Assembly: GCA_017829075.1 (NCBI GenBank)
Contig: JAGAJA010000076.1
Coordinates: forward strand, 1-17,673
Reading direction: 5' to 3'
Length of the DNA: 17,673 nt
Origin: Oscillospiraceae bacterium
Lineage (GTDB): Bacteria; Bacillota_A; Clostridia; Oscillospirales; Ruminococcaceae
Shown piece after piece: positions 1-5,949 of this stretch; positions within the stretch are counted from its first letter, which is position 1, and each line of letters opens with the position of its first letter. Below the pieces are notes generated by a model. It worked only from the letters and a program-made list of their open reading frames with translations, did no database searches and was not told the DNA's origin. The translations under genes and the position numbers were made by a program.

Positions 1-91
1 CAAGTCTGTCAGGATCATTCTTCTTGTTCTTCATGGTGTTGTAGTTGCGCTGTTTGCATTCTGTACACGCCAGTGTAATTTTAACTCTCAC
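1..91 (-). CDS. rpmG: 50S ribosomal protein L33, 5' end only
   Basis: Reading leftward from a GTG start at 91, the first 30 codons give [12 protein letters not shown], then [12 protein letters not shown] and NDPDRL, which is the typical N-terminal half of bacterial L33. It is a component of the large ribosomal subunit. The CTEC pair is the first half of the zinc-binding C-type L33 signature; the second cysteine pair lies outside the window. An AGGAGG site lies 8 nt before the GTG. An in-frame GTG at 98-100 abuts that site and cannot be used. In many Firmicutes this gene begins a rpmG-secE-nusG operon, which would continue off the left edge (inference). Confidence 0.93.
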   Translation of the reverse strand, partial: MRVKITLACTECKQRNYNTMKNKKNDPDRL

Positions 92-232
92 TTTCGGCAC
101 CTCCTATTTTCTTGCCCTTTCAGGCATTATTGCCTCCCTCGGCCGCGGAATTGCGGTTTTAAATGCGGGAATATCGCCTTTGCGCTCTATAAAAATAGGC
201 ACAAAAAAATAGACCCCATTCGAGGTATCTCT
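92..232 (-). promoter_or_regulatory. rpmG 5' leader with possible 7-codon leader ORF
   Basis: About 135 nt lie between the rpmG promoter and its start. Near the end, on the minus strand, a GGGAGG site is followed after 5 nt by an ATG at 127-125, then codons reading MPERARK and a TAG at 106-104. That TAG overlaps the rpmG AGGAGG site. The ATG sits in a small hairpin (AGGCA-ATAA-TGCCT). Translation of this mini-ORF could couple to rpmG, but the reading frame is very short and could be chance. No known ribosomal-protein leader fold was recognised. Confidence 0.35.
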
Positions 233-261
233 ATTTTACCACAAATAAATCCGTTTGTCAA
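233..261 (-). promoter_or_regulatory. sigma-A promoter for rpmG
   Basis: On the minus strand a consensus -35 TTGACA (261-256) and a -10 TAAAAT (238-233) are separated by exactly 17 nt. Transcription would start near 226 and run left into rpmG. An 8-bp inverted repeat (AAAATAGA at 206-213, TCTATTTT at 230-237) overlaps the -10 and the start region. Confidence 0.85.
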
Positions 262-314
262 GCCCTTTTTATAATTTTTTCTGGGTTTGTTCAATATATT
301 TGAGCGCCGAAGGC

Positions 315-1391
315 ATGGTTGACTTTATCAATATTAAATGTTACAATATATTTGTCAAAGGGGGCGGTATTATTAAACTGAGCAGAATTTCGGCGGCATT
401 AGGAATTGTGTTGATCGCCGCGTCAATATGCGGCTGCTCTGAACAGCCGGAGAAATACACCCGGGATATTTATGCGATGGACACATCCATGTCGCTGACG
501 GCTTACGGAAATAATGCGCAGACCGCGCTTGATGAAGCCGCCGAGCGGATAAACGCTCTTGAACAGTCGCTTTCGGTGACCATCCCCGAAAGTGATATCA
601 GTCGGCTGAACAGCTCCTCCGGTACTCCGGTTTCAGTAGGAGAGGACACGGTTTCCGTGATCTCAAAATCTCTGGAGATCTCAGAAAAAACCGGCGGCGC
701 ACTGGATATAACGATTTATCCTGTGCTGAAAGCGTGGGGCTTCACCACCGGAGAACATAACCTCCCCACAGCCGTGGAGCTTGCTTCACTGCTGGAATTT
801 GTGGACTACACGAAAATCCGGATTGACGGCGGCGAGGTAACTCTGCCGGAGGGATATTCAGTGGACTTAGGCGCGCTCGCAAAGGGCTATGCAAGCGACT
901 GCGCGGCGGATATCCTGCAAAGCAGCGGCGTTCAGTCTGCAATACTAAGCCTCGGCGGCAACGTCTGCGCCATTGGCTCAAAGCCGGACGGTGATCCGTG
1001 GAAGATCGCCGTTGCAAGTCCCTTTGAGGGCGAGGAATATCTCGGAATTCTCGCCATTGAGGATAAATTCGTGATAACCTCCGGCAAGTATGAGCGTTAT
1101 TTCATCGGCGAGGACGGAAGAAAATACCACCACATTATCGACCCGAAAACCGGATATCCATCGGAAAACGGTCTTGCCGCAGTTACCGTGATAGGCGGCA
1201 GCGGAATTGAATGCGACGCGCTCTCGACCGCGCTTCTCGTAATGGGCGAGGAAAGAGCGCGGGAATACTGGCGGGATAACGGCGGGTGTGAACTTATCCT
1301 TGTCACGGACGACAAAAGGGTGATCGTTACGGCTGGAATTTCCGAAAAATTCTCGTGCAGCTCAGGCTATACAGTGGAAATACTGAAATAA
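315..1391 (+). CDS. apbE: FAD:protein FMN transferase (ApbE lipoprotein)
   Basis: ApbE uses FAD as donor to attach FMN covalently to a threonine of extracytoplasmic flavoproteins such as RnfG/NqrC-type electron carriers. Recognisable family blocks are DTSMSLTAYG (about 480-510), ALDITIYPVLKAWGF (700-745), VDLGALAKGYASD (860-900), ILSLGGNV (945-970) and HHIIDPKTGYPS (1129-1164), followed by ECDALSTALLVMGEE near the C terminus. The export signal is a basic start, a hydrophobic stretch from about 387 and a lipobox SICGC with cysteine at 435-437, so it should be a membrane-anchored lipoprotein. The start is uncertain. ATG 315 is the only canonical choice, but it lies inside a good promoter and its GAAGG is only 1 nt away. 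The G5 site at 360-364 points instead to ATT 372 or CTG 378. TTG 255 is unlikely. A monocistronic unit is likely. Confidence 0.93.
   Translation: MVDFINIKCYNIFVKGGGIIKLSRISAALGIVLIAASICGCSEQPEKYTRDIYAMDTSMSLTAYGNNAQTALDEAAERINALEQSLSVTIPESDISRLNSSSGTPVSVGEDTVSVISKSLEISEKTGGALDITIYPVLKAWGFTTGEHNLPTAVELASLLEFVDYTKIRIDGGEVTLPEGYSVDLGALAKGYASDCAADILQSSGVQSAILSLGGNVCAIGSKPDGDPWKIAVASPFEGEEYLGILAIEDKFVITSGKYERYFIGEDGRKYHHIIDPKTGYPSENGLAAVTVIGGSGIECDALSTALLVMGEERAREYWRDNGGCELILVTDDKRVIVTAGISEKFSCSSGYTVEILK
319..347 (+). promoter_or_regulatory. sigma-A promoter for apbE
   Basis: TTGACT (319-324), a 17-nt spacer and TACAAT (342-347) each match the consensus at five of six positions. The expected transcription start is near 354, which lies downstream of the ATG at 315 and conflicts with that ATG being the start of apbE. 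Confidence 0.7.
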
Positions 1392-1396
1392 AGCAG

Positions 1397-1429
1397 TTTC
1401 TGCGGAGCGGCTTTTGCTCCGATCAGAAA
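1397..1429. terminator. Convergent hairpin between apbE and the tautomerase gene
   Basis: TTTCTG-CGGAGC pairs with GCTCCG-(AT)-CAGAAA around a 7-nt loop, giving a 12-bp stem with a 2-nt bulge. It lies where the two convergent genes end and overlaps the stop codon of the minus-strand gene. The T-tract is weak on both sides, so termination strength is uncertain. Confidence 0.5.
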
Positions 1430-1764
1430 TTACCGCCGTTCCAGCCCCAGTTGTCTGTGGCGGTGTACTTGACATAGATCTTATCGGTGGGAACGCCAAG
1501 CACATTGCGGAAAATATTGCATACCTCTTTGGTCATCATGTTGCAGGACGGAGCAGAAGCCCCGCCGTACAGGCTGATGTCCACGAAAGCGATCTTCTCT
1601 GACTTCTCGCCGTCAAAGTACAGTGTGCAGTTCTGCTCAAAGTTCAGCATGAGCCATTTTTCGGATTTACCCAGAATGGCGATTGCCTTTCCCAGCTCGG
1701 TCTTGAGCATTTCCTCCTGCTCCGGGGTGATCTCCTGTGAATACTTTGTGTTGATGAATGGCAT
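1423..1764 (-). CDS. MIF-family (phenylpyruvate tautomerase-like) protein
   Basis: A 113-residue protein of the macrophage migration inhibitory factor/tautomerase superfamily, close to the usual 110-120 residues. The chain begins MPFINTK, so the family's catalytic proline becomes N-terminal after Met removal. Other family blocks are EKWLMLNFEQ, FVDISLYG, the helix ending LGVPTDKIYVKY and the terminal NWGWNGGNF. Family members catalyse keto-enol tautomerisation in vitro; the physiological substrate in bacteria is generally unknown. ATG 1764 is chosen because AAAGGAG lies 8 nt before it; an upstream ATG at 1842 overlaps the Nudix gene and would add a basic non-family extension. It is the last gene of the minus-strand operon, 22 nt after the Nudix stop. 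Confidence 0.85.
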   Translation of the reverse strand: MPFINTKYSQEITPEQEEMLKTELGKAIAILGKSEKWLMLNFEQNCTLYFDGEKSEKIAFVDISLYGGASAPSCNMMTKEVCNIFRNVLGVPTDKIYVKYTATDNWGWNGGNF

Positions 1765-1786
1765 TGTATTTGCTCCTTTCAATAAT

Positions 1787-2356
1787 TTACGGAAGAATGT
1801 CCTCCGCGCAGCGCAGAACCTCGCGGAATTCCTGCATATCAATGCAGTACAGAGGGTCTTTCTGTTCCAGCGCGGATCTTATTTCAGATGCGCTCTGCCA
1901 GCTCACGCCGGATATTTCCTCCTGCTCAAAGCATATCTTGGTATCCGGAAGCGCTCCCTTATACAGGAACACCCATTTCAGCTCGTTGTTCAGAAAACGC
2001 TTCTCATGGAAAATATTGTCCTCTCTCACGGCCTTTCGGAACAGAAGCACAAGTTCCGACGGTCTTGCCCGCACTCCCACTTCCTCCCGAAGCTCGCGTA
2101 TTGCGGCGGTTATCGCGTCCTCGCCTGCGTCGATATGCCCGGTGGAAGCCGCGTCATAGCACCCCGGAAAGGAGTCCTTGTTTTCCGCGCGTTTTTGCAG
2201 CAGAAATTCCATGCCGTCAATGCGCCGCCGCGCTATCCAGATATGAACGCTGGCATGCCAGTCGCCGTCCCGATGGATATCTCCCCGGCGCTTGCGCTTT
2301 TCCGTTCTTTCGCCGTTTTCGTTAAGTACGTCAAAAAGCTCGTCGTCAGAATACAT
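1787..2356 (-). CDS. Nudix hydrolase (isopentenyl-diphosphate isomerase-like subgroup)
   Basis: A 189-residue Nudix-fold hydrolase. The full Nudix box GX5EX7REUXEEXGU is visible: G73, E79, R87-E88, E91-E92 and G94. The N-terminal pattern DELFDVLNENGE, followed by RGDIHRDGDWHASVHIWI, resembles the YfcD/IPP-isomerase-like branch, whose members act on nucleotide or isoprenoid diphosphates. The true substrate cannot be read from the sequence. An AGGAGG lies 6 nt before the ATG. It is separated from the upstream ung by 59 nt and from the downstream tautomerase by 22 nt, consistent with one transcript. All catalytic box residues are intact. Confidence 0.88.
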   Translation of the reverse strand: MYSDDELFDVLNENGERTEKRKRRGDIHRDGDWHASVHIWIARRRIDGMEFLLQKRAENKDSFPGCYDAASTGHIDAGEDAITAAIRELREEVGVRARPSELVLLFRKAVREDNIFHEKRFLNNELKWVFLYKGALPDTKICFEQEEISGVSWQSASEIRSALEQKDPLYCIDMQEFREVLRCAEDILP

Positions 2357-2397
2357 TCTATGCCTCCTTTTCCGCTGCTAAGTATAGGTATATGTAG

Positions 2398-2421
2398 TGT
2401 TAGTCTACTAGTCCACTAGTC
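2398..2421. repeat. Three tandem 8-nt units at the ung stop
   Basis: TGTTAGTC, TACTAGTC and CACTAGTC follow each other head to tail. On the minus strand the first unit supplies the TAG stop of ung, and two more TAG-containing copies follow. It may have arisen by slippage. Confidence 0.5.
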
Positions 2422-3084
2422 CAGTTTCCAGTTTATCGGCTCGATACCGTGCTGCTTCAGAAACTCGTTGGTCTTGGAGAAGTGCCGGCAGCCGAAAAAT
2501 CCATTATACGCGGAAAGAGGACTGGGGTGTGCGCATTGCAGCACCAGATGATTTGGGTTTGTTATAAGCCCCGCCTTTGCCCGCGCGTTTCCTCCCCATA
2601 GCAGGAACACCATAGGCTGCTCCCGCTGGTTCAGAAGCTGGATTATCCTGTCGGTGAACTGTTCCCAGCCCATACCCTTGTGGCTGTTCGCAGCGCCCTC
2701 CCGGACTGTCAGCACCGTGTTCAGCAGAAGCACTCCGCTGTCCGCCCACGCAGTAAGTTCACCGTGGTTCGGCGGGTCGATGCCAAGATCGGATTTCAGC
2801 TCCTTGAATATGTTCTGGAGAGAGGGCGGGGGAGGAGTTCCTTTCTTCACCGAAAAGCACATTCCGTGAGCCTGACCTGCGCCGTGGTAGGGATCCTGAC
2901 CGAGGATCACCGCCTTTACATCGCTGTAAGAGGTGCGCCGCAGAGCATTGAAAATATCGTTCATCGGCGGGTATATCGTGCGGGTGGAATACTCTTTTTT
3001 CAGGAACTCGCGCAGCCGCAGATAGTAGTCCTTTTTTATCTCATCGGCAAGCAGCGCGTCCCATTCGTTGCCTATTCTCATCAT
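2416..3084 (-). CDS. ung: Uracil-DNA glycosylase, family 1
   Basis: Cleaves uracil from DNA as the first step of base-excision repair in the cytoplasm. All family-1 hallmarks are present: the water-activating loop GQDPYHG at residues 62-68 (catalytic D64), the PPPPSLQNIFKEL proline-rich block (85-97), GVLLLNTVLTV (117-127) and the DNA-intercalating loop HPSPLSAYNGFFGCRHFS (from 186, with H186). The 222-residue length is normal. The start follows the flavin reductase stop by only 2 nt, and its GAGG site lies within the end of that gene, so the two are likely translationally coupled. A second ATG follows immediately (3081-3079), so either Met could be used. Confidence 0.97.
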   Translation of the reverse strand: MMRIGNEWDALLADEIKKDYYLRLREFLKKEYSTRTIYPPMNDIFNALRRTSYSDVKAVILGQDPYHGAGQAHGMCFSVKKGTPPPPSLQNIFKELKSDLGIDPPNHGELTAWADSGVLLLNTVLTVREGAANSHKGMGWEQFTDRIIQLLNQREQPMVFLLWGGNARAKAGLITNPNHLVLQCAHPSPLSAYNGFFGCRHFSKTNEFLKQHGIEPINWKLD

Positions 3085-3086
3085 AA

Positions 3087-3686
3087 TTACTTTTTCCTCT
3101 TGCCGTTTTTGCCGGAGCTTTTGGCGCGCTTGGGTTTCACGGAAAAGCCGAAGCTGCCTATCTTCTTTCCGAGGGCGAAATAAGTACCGTGGGCATAAGC
3201 CATAAGCCCTGCCTTTTCAATGTGGAGCTTCCCCTTTTCGTCAATAAGCGTCTTGTCGATATTCACCGAGGTGATCTCCGCAATGAACATATCATGAGAG
3301 CCCTGCGGCAGAACATCTGTCACCCGGCACTCGATAGAGATCGGCGCCTGCGCTATCTGGGGCGCGGAAATGGTGTTGCTCTCCATTGCAGTGAGCTTCA
3401 TTTTGGCAAGCTTATCCTCGGTTCTTCCGGACTTGATGCCGCAGTAATCCACTGCCCGCACCGAGGTGGAGGGCATCATGTTTATAACGAACTCGCCGCT
3501 TTCCTTTATTATGTGGTATGAATTTCTCTCCGCTCTTACCGAAATATATGTCTTTGCCGGGTCGGAGCAGATTATTCCAGTCCAGCCGATAGTGAGGGCG
3601 GCGGGCTTTTCCATTGTTCCGCAGGATACCAGAACTACCGGAACCGGGGAAAGAAGCGTTCCCGGCTTCCATTGTACTTTTTCCAT
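3087..3686 (-). CDS. Flavin reductase family flavoprotein (FMN-binding split barrel)
   Basis: A 199-residue member of the flavin reductase-like/DIM6-NTAB family, which binds FMN and transfers electrons from NAD(P)H or partner proteins. Family features are PVPVVLVSCG near the N terminus, ALTIGWTGIICSDP (30-43), YISVRAERNSYHIIKESGEFVINM (47-70) and the central SIECRV...FIAEI strands. The last 16 residues are lysine/arginine-rich (from KPKRAK to KRKK) and look like a disordered basic tail. AAAGGA lies 8-9 nt before the ATG. It is the first gene of the minus-strand operon and has its own promoter at 3724-3752. It stands back to back with the FMN-riboswitch/ribU unit, which fits a flavin-related role, but its partner is unknown. 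Confidence 0.85.
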   Translation of the reverse strand: MEKVQWKPGTLLSPVPVVLVSCGTMEKPAALTIGWTGIICSDPAKTYISVRAERNSYHIIKESGEFVINMMPSTSVRAVDYCGIKSGRTEDKLAKMKLTAMESNTISAPQIAQAPISIECRVTDVLPQGSHDMFIAEITSVNIDKTLIDEKGKLHIEKAGLMAYAHGTYFALGKKIGSFGFSVKPKRAKSSGKNGKRKK

Positions 3687-3723
3687 AGCTGTATGTTCCT
3701 TTCAGAAATTGATTACTCCTTAC

Positions 3724-3752
3724 AGTATATCACAAATCCCCGGATTATGCAA
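3724..3752 (-). promoter_or_regulatory. sigma-A promoter for the flavin reductase operon
   Basis: On the minus strand TTGCAT (3752-3747), a 17-nt spacer and TATACT (3729-3724) place the transcript start near 3717, about 30 nt before the flavin reductase ATG. It is divergent from the promoter at 3773-3801, with only 20 nt between the -35 boxes. Confidence 0.72.
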
Positions 3753-3772
3753 CCAAAAATTTTCTATACCTA

Positions 3773-3801
3773 TTGACAAAACGCAGTATCGGGTATATAA
3801 T
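3773..3801 (+). promoter_or_regulatory. Perfect-consensus sigma-A promoter for the FMN riboswitch-ribU transcript
   Basis: TTGACA (3773-3778), a 17-nt spacer and TATAAT (3796-3801) match the consensus at all twelve positions. The start would be near 3808, exactly where the palindromic element begins. No comparable promoter is visible between that element and the riboswitch, so this is the probable ribU promoter. Confidence 0.9.
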
Positions 3802-3805
3802 ATTA

Positions 3806-3978
3806 ATACAGCGCGATACGCTGAATCAGGCTGTCGATAAACCGCCATCTGCGTCGTCACTCCGCATAACAGCAGGCACAAAGCCTAGCCGTTATGCGGG
3901 TTCCTAGCATCTGACGATTTCTCGCCACCCTGCCAGAGTGGCTTTTTCGACAAGCTGATACAGCGTGATACGCTGAAT
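3806..3978. repeat. Palindromic structured element with 33-bp inverted ends, in the ribU leader
   Basis: The ends 3809-3841 and 3943-3975 are inverted copies matching at about 25 of 33 positions by hand alignment. Each end also carries a hairpin (CAGCG-N5-CGCTG), so a 21-nt near-perfect direct repeat (20 of 21) appears at 3806-3826 and 3958-3978. Between them, TCGTCA/TGACGA (3854-3859 with 3912-3917), CCGCATAAC/GTTATGCGG (3862-3870 with 3891-3899) and AGGC/GCCT nest as one long stem, with a side hairpin at 3924-3942. The design resembles a MITE-like or REP-like interspersed element, or a structured RNA. No protein is encoded. I do not recognise an Rfam family. Whether it recurs in the genome cannot be seen here. 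Confidence 0.6.
3924..3947 (+). terminator. Possible intrinsic terminator inside the palindromic element
   Basis: GCCAC (3924-3928) pairs with GTGGC (3938-3942) around a 9-nt loop and is followed directly by TTTTT. The stem is short, so it may be partial. Its T-tract is also part of the right inverted end, so forming the long element hairpin would compete with it. Confidence 0.45.
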
Positions 3979-3991
3979 ATCATTTTATTTA

Positions 3992-4103
3992 TCTGTTTCG
4001 GGGCGGAGTGAAATTCTCCACCGGCGGTGAAAGTCCGCGAGCCTTTTTGGTTGAACCGGTGTAATTCCGGTACCGACGGTATAGTCCGGATGAAAGAATC
4101 AGA
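3992..4103 (+). promoter_or_regulatory. FMN riboswitch (RFN element)
   Basis: The conserved RFN core is readable. TTTCGGGGCGGAGTGAAATT opens it, then ACCGGCGGTGAAAGTCCGCG, then GGTTGAACCGGTGTAATTCC, then ACCGACGGTATAGTCCGGAT. The closing stem P1 pairs TCTG-T-TTC (3992-3999) with GAA-T-CAGA (4096-4103) across one U-U mismatch. FMN binding to this class represses riboflavin genes. Here the element lies upstream of ribU, with an intrinsic terminator at 4142-4180, so transcriptional attenuation is the likely mechanism. Confidence 0.96.
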
Positions 4104-4141
4104 AAACAAATGTGATCTCGCAGTCCTGCGTGCATATTTGC

Positions 4142-4182
4142 GCCCCTGTACAGCCATTTGTGCGTGCAGGGGCTTTCTGTTT
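4142..4182 (+). terminator. FMN-riboswitch expression-platform terminator
   Basis: GCCCCTG (4142-4148) pairs with CAGGGGC (4167-4173), followed by TTTCTGTTT. A competing partner is CCTGC at 4125-4129, which can pair with GCAGG at 4166-4170. That alternative would act as antiterminator when FMN is absent (inference from pairing). Confidence 0.8.
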
Positions 4183-4213
4183 CCTCACCTTTACCCAGAA
4201 CAAGGAGGAAAAC

Positions 4214-4837
4214 ATGAACAACACAAACACAGCAAAGCAGAAATCCCTTTTCGATGTTAGAAAGCTGGTATTTACCGCGCTTCTGGCTGCGCTCTCGGCG
4301 GTGCTGCTGAAGTTCCTCAGCTTCCCGCTGCCGTTTATCCCGGCATTCATCACCTTTGACTTTTCAGACGCGCCCGCGCTGCTGGCTTCTCTTACAATGG
4401 GTCCTGTTTCCGGTGTGGCTGTCTGCCTTGTAAAAAACCTCATAGGCTGTTTCAGCTCATCGACAGGCTGCGTGGGAGAGCTTTCTAACTTTATACTCAG
4501 CACCTGTCTTGTTCTCCCGGCTGGCTTTATCGCAAAGAAAACCAGCTACAAGGGTGTAATTATCGCGTGTCTTGCAGGAGCTGTCGCAATGGCGCTCATG
4601 GGTGTGGCTTCCAACTATTTCATCGTATATCCTCTGTACACCGCAGTAATGCCTATGGAAGCCATTATCGGTATGTACAGCGCGATACTTCCCAGCGTCA
4701 ATGGCCTTATAGACTGCCTGCTGATATTCAACCTGCCGTTCACATTTGCAAAGGGACTTATCGCGGCGATCATTTCCATTCCGCTGTATAAAAGACTTCG
4801 CCCGATATTCAACAGCTATTACATCGAGAAAAAATAA
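4214..4837 (+). CDS. ribU: Riboflavin ECF transporter S component RibU
   Basis: A 207-residue integral membrane protein that binds riboflavin and works with the shared ECF energising module (EcfA, EcfA', EcfT), which is not encoded in this window. The S-component pattern is clear: a short basic N terminus (SLFDVRKLVFTALLAALSAV) carrying the conserved ALLAALSAV helix start, then FPLPFIPAFITFDFSDAPALLASLTMGP, then NLIGCF, then GELSNFIL. About six hydrophobic segments follow, and the tail is basic. The start at 4214 is set by AGGAGG 5 nt upstream; an earlier in-frame ATG at 4112 would start inside the riboswitch expression platform. Control by the FMN riboswitch confirms the flavin substrate. 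It is followed by the DUF5662 gene after 49 nt. Confidence 0.95.
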   Translation: MNNTNTAKQKSLFDVRKLVFTALLAALSAVLLKFLSFPLPFIPAFITFDFSDAPALLASLTMGPVSGVAVCLVKNLIGCFSSSTGCVGELSNFILSTCLVLPAGFIAKKTSYKGVIIACLAGAVAMALMGVASNYFIVYPLYTAVMPMEAIIGMYSAILPSVNGLIDCLLIFNLPFTFAKGLIAAIISIPLYKRLRPIFNSYYIEKK

Positions 4838-4839
4838 AT

Positions 4840-4868
4840 CTGTGCTTTCCCGGCAGAGGTTCGCACAG
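4840..4868 (+). other. Intergenic hairpin between ribU and the DUF5662 gene
   Basis: CTGTGC (4840-4845) pairs with GCACAG (4863-4868) around a 17-nt loop. There is no T-tract, so it is more likely an RNA processing or stability hairpin than a terminator. Confidence 0.3.
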
Positions 4869-4886
4869 GACAAGGAGTTTTCATAA

Positions 4887-5432
4887 ATGTCGCTGAGATC
4901 TCTCGTCGGACATTTCCGTACAATAACCCGTCACCGCCACAAGGTCATTGCCCACTGCGCCAAAGCCGGAATTCTCCGGCAGGGACTGCGCCACGACCTG
5001 TCAAAGTATACCCCGGCGGAATTTATCCCCGGCGTGAAATACTATCAGGGCAGCCGCAGCCCTAACGAAGCGGAGCGCGAGGACATAGGCTATTCCCTCG
5101 CGTGGATGCACCACAAGGGGCGCAACCGTCATCATTTTGAGTACTGGATCGACGTTGACCCGGTGGAAAAGATATACAAGCCGGTAAAAATGCCGCTGCG
5201 GTTTCTGGCGGAGATGTTCTGCGACAGAGTTGCCGCAAGCAAGATCTACCGCGGCGAAAAATACAAGGACTCCGACCCGCTGGATTATTTCAACAACCGC
5301 AAAAACGGACGGTCTATCCACCCGGAAACCTCGGATATGCTGGAAAAGCTGCTGAGAATGCTTGCCGAGCAGGGAGAGGACGCGACCTTTGCTTACCTCA
5401 GAGGGCTTATAAAGGAAAAAAAGGAATACTGA
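4887..5432 (+). CDS. DUF5662 family protein, function unknown
   Basis: A 181-residue cytoplasmic protein with the signatures of DUF5662, a family common in gut Clostridia and sometimes mislabelled catalase. Key blocks are LRHDLSKYTPAEFIPGVKYYQG (residues 34-55), AWMHHKGRNRHHFEYW (72-87) and KMPLRFLAEMFCDRVAASKIY (101-121). The dense invariant histidines and aspartates (HDLSK, HHKGRN.HHFEYW, EM.CD) look like a metal site reminiscent of HD-type hydrolases, but no reaction is established. AAGGAG lies 9 nt before the ATG. It sits 49 nt after ribU without an obvious terminator, so it is probably read from the riboswitch-controlled transcript, and a strong terminator follows. Confidence 0.82.
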   Translation: MSLRSLVGHFRTITRHRHKVIAHCAKAGILRQGLRHDLSKYTPAEFIPGVKYYQGSRSPNEAEREDIGYSLAWMHHKGRNRHHFEYWIDVDPVEKIYKPVKMPLRFLAEMFCDRVAASKIYRGEKYKDSDPLDYFNNRKNGRSIHPETSDMLEKLLRMLAEQGEDATFAYLRGLIKEKKEY

Positions 5433-5439
5433 TCACAAA

Positions 5440-5472
5440 GGACTGCTGCATGATCTGCGGCAGTCCCTTTTT
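5440..5472 (+). terminator. Intrinsic terminator of the ribU-DUF5662 unit
   Basis: GGACTGCTGC (5440-5449) pairs with GCGGCAGTCC (5457-5466) around a 7-nt loop, giving a 10-bp stem with one G-U pair. CTTTTT follows. It begins 8 nt after the DUF5662 stop. Confidence 0.92.
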
Positions 5473-5489
5473 CAGTGAAACAGGTGATA

Positions 5490-5942
5490 TCACCCTATCA
5501 TTCCGAGGAGCGCAGCCGCTGCAAATGCCGCCATGCAGTCGTATTCCGAAACGTTTTGCGGCGGTTTCACCGGAAGTTCCATCGGCTCGCAGAAGCCGCC
5601 CAGCGTTGAAATCCCACGGTTCAATGCCAAAGTAAGCTGCTCTCCGGCGCTTGACGTTACGCAGACGGTGTTTTTGCCGCAGCGACCGCAGGTTATCACC
5701 TGAATTCCGGAGATACGCTCCGTGGGAATAATGCCGCTGCTGTCGCCGCTTATGACTACTCCGGCGGCGCGTTTCACCACCGGAAATTCCGCCCCCTCGC
5801 CTATTATAACCGCGCATTCCGGGCAGTCAACCTCTTTCGCGGCTGTCGCAGAAACTATCTCGCATTCCGGCAGTGAGCCGCCGTTCAGAAGCTCTCCTGC
5901 ATTGCTTTCACCGACTATCAGCACAAATCCTTTTTCAGACAT
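5490..5942 (-). CDS. Conserved-looking hypothetical protein with two CxxC motifs
   Basis: A 150-residue protein I do not recognise. It has no signal peptide or clear membrane span; the C terminus is alanine-rich and hydrophobic (DCMAAFAAAALLGMIG). Two cysteine pairs, CPEC at residues 40-43 and CGRC at 85-88, plus C94, could bind metal or form a redox pair (inference). Alternating hydrophobic stretches (GFVLIVGES, CAVIIGEG, GVVISGDSSGI, IQVITCGRCG) suggest a small alpha/beta fold. Start 5942 is preferred because a G5 run lies 7 nt upstream; an ATG at 5984 has no ribosome-binding site. It is the last gene of the cdaA operon, 59 nt after the FAD protein and behind a strong hairpin. Confidence 0.7.
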   Translation of the reverse strand: MSEKGFVLIVGESNAGELLNGGSLPECEIVSATAAKEVDCPECAVIIGEGAEFPVVKRAAGVVISGDSSGIIPTERISGIQVITCGRCGKNTVCVTSSAGEQLTLALNRGISTLGGFCEPMELPVKPPQNVSEYDCMAAFAAAALLGMIG

Positions 5943-5949
5943 AAAATAG

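Noticed and set aside
255..314. TTG at 255 as the apbE start
   Set aside because: It lies upstream of the apbE promoter, has no ribosome-binding site and would bury the lipoprotein signal peptide behind about 40 residues.
1487..2419. A 310-codon plus-strand frame across the tautomerase, Nudix and ung end
   Set aside because: It spans three well-supported minus-strand genes and encodes nothing recognisable.
3806..3978. CRISPR-like interpretation of the 21-nt direct repeats
   Set aside because: There are only two copies 152 bp apart, and the intervening DNA is self-complementary, not a spacer.
3885..4157. A 90-codon minus-strand frame over the palindromic element and riboswitch
   Set aside because: It crosses two structured RNA elements and has no ribosome-binding site or recognisable protein features.
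4112..4213. ATG 4112 as the ribU start
   Set aside because: It lies in the riboswitch expression platform and would include the terminator hairpin; the ATG at 4214 has AGGAGG at correct spacing and matches RibU N termini.
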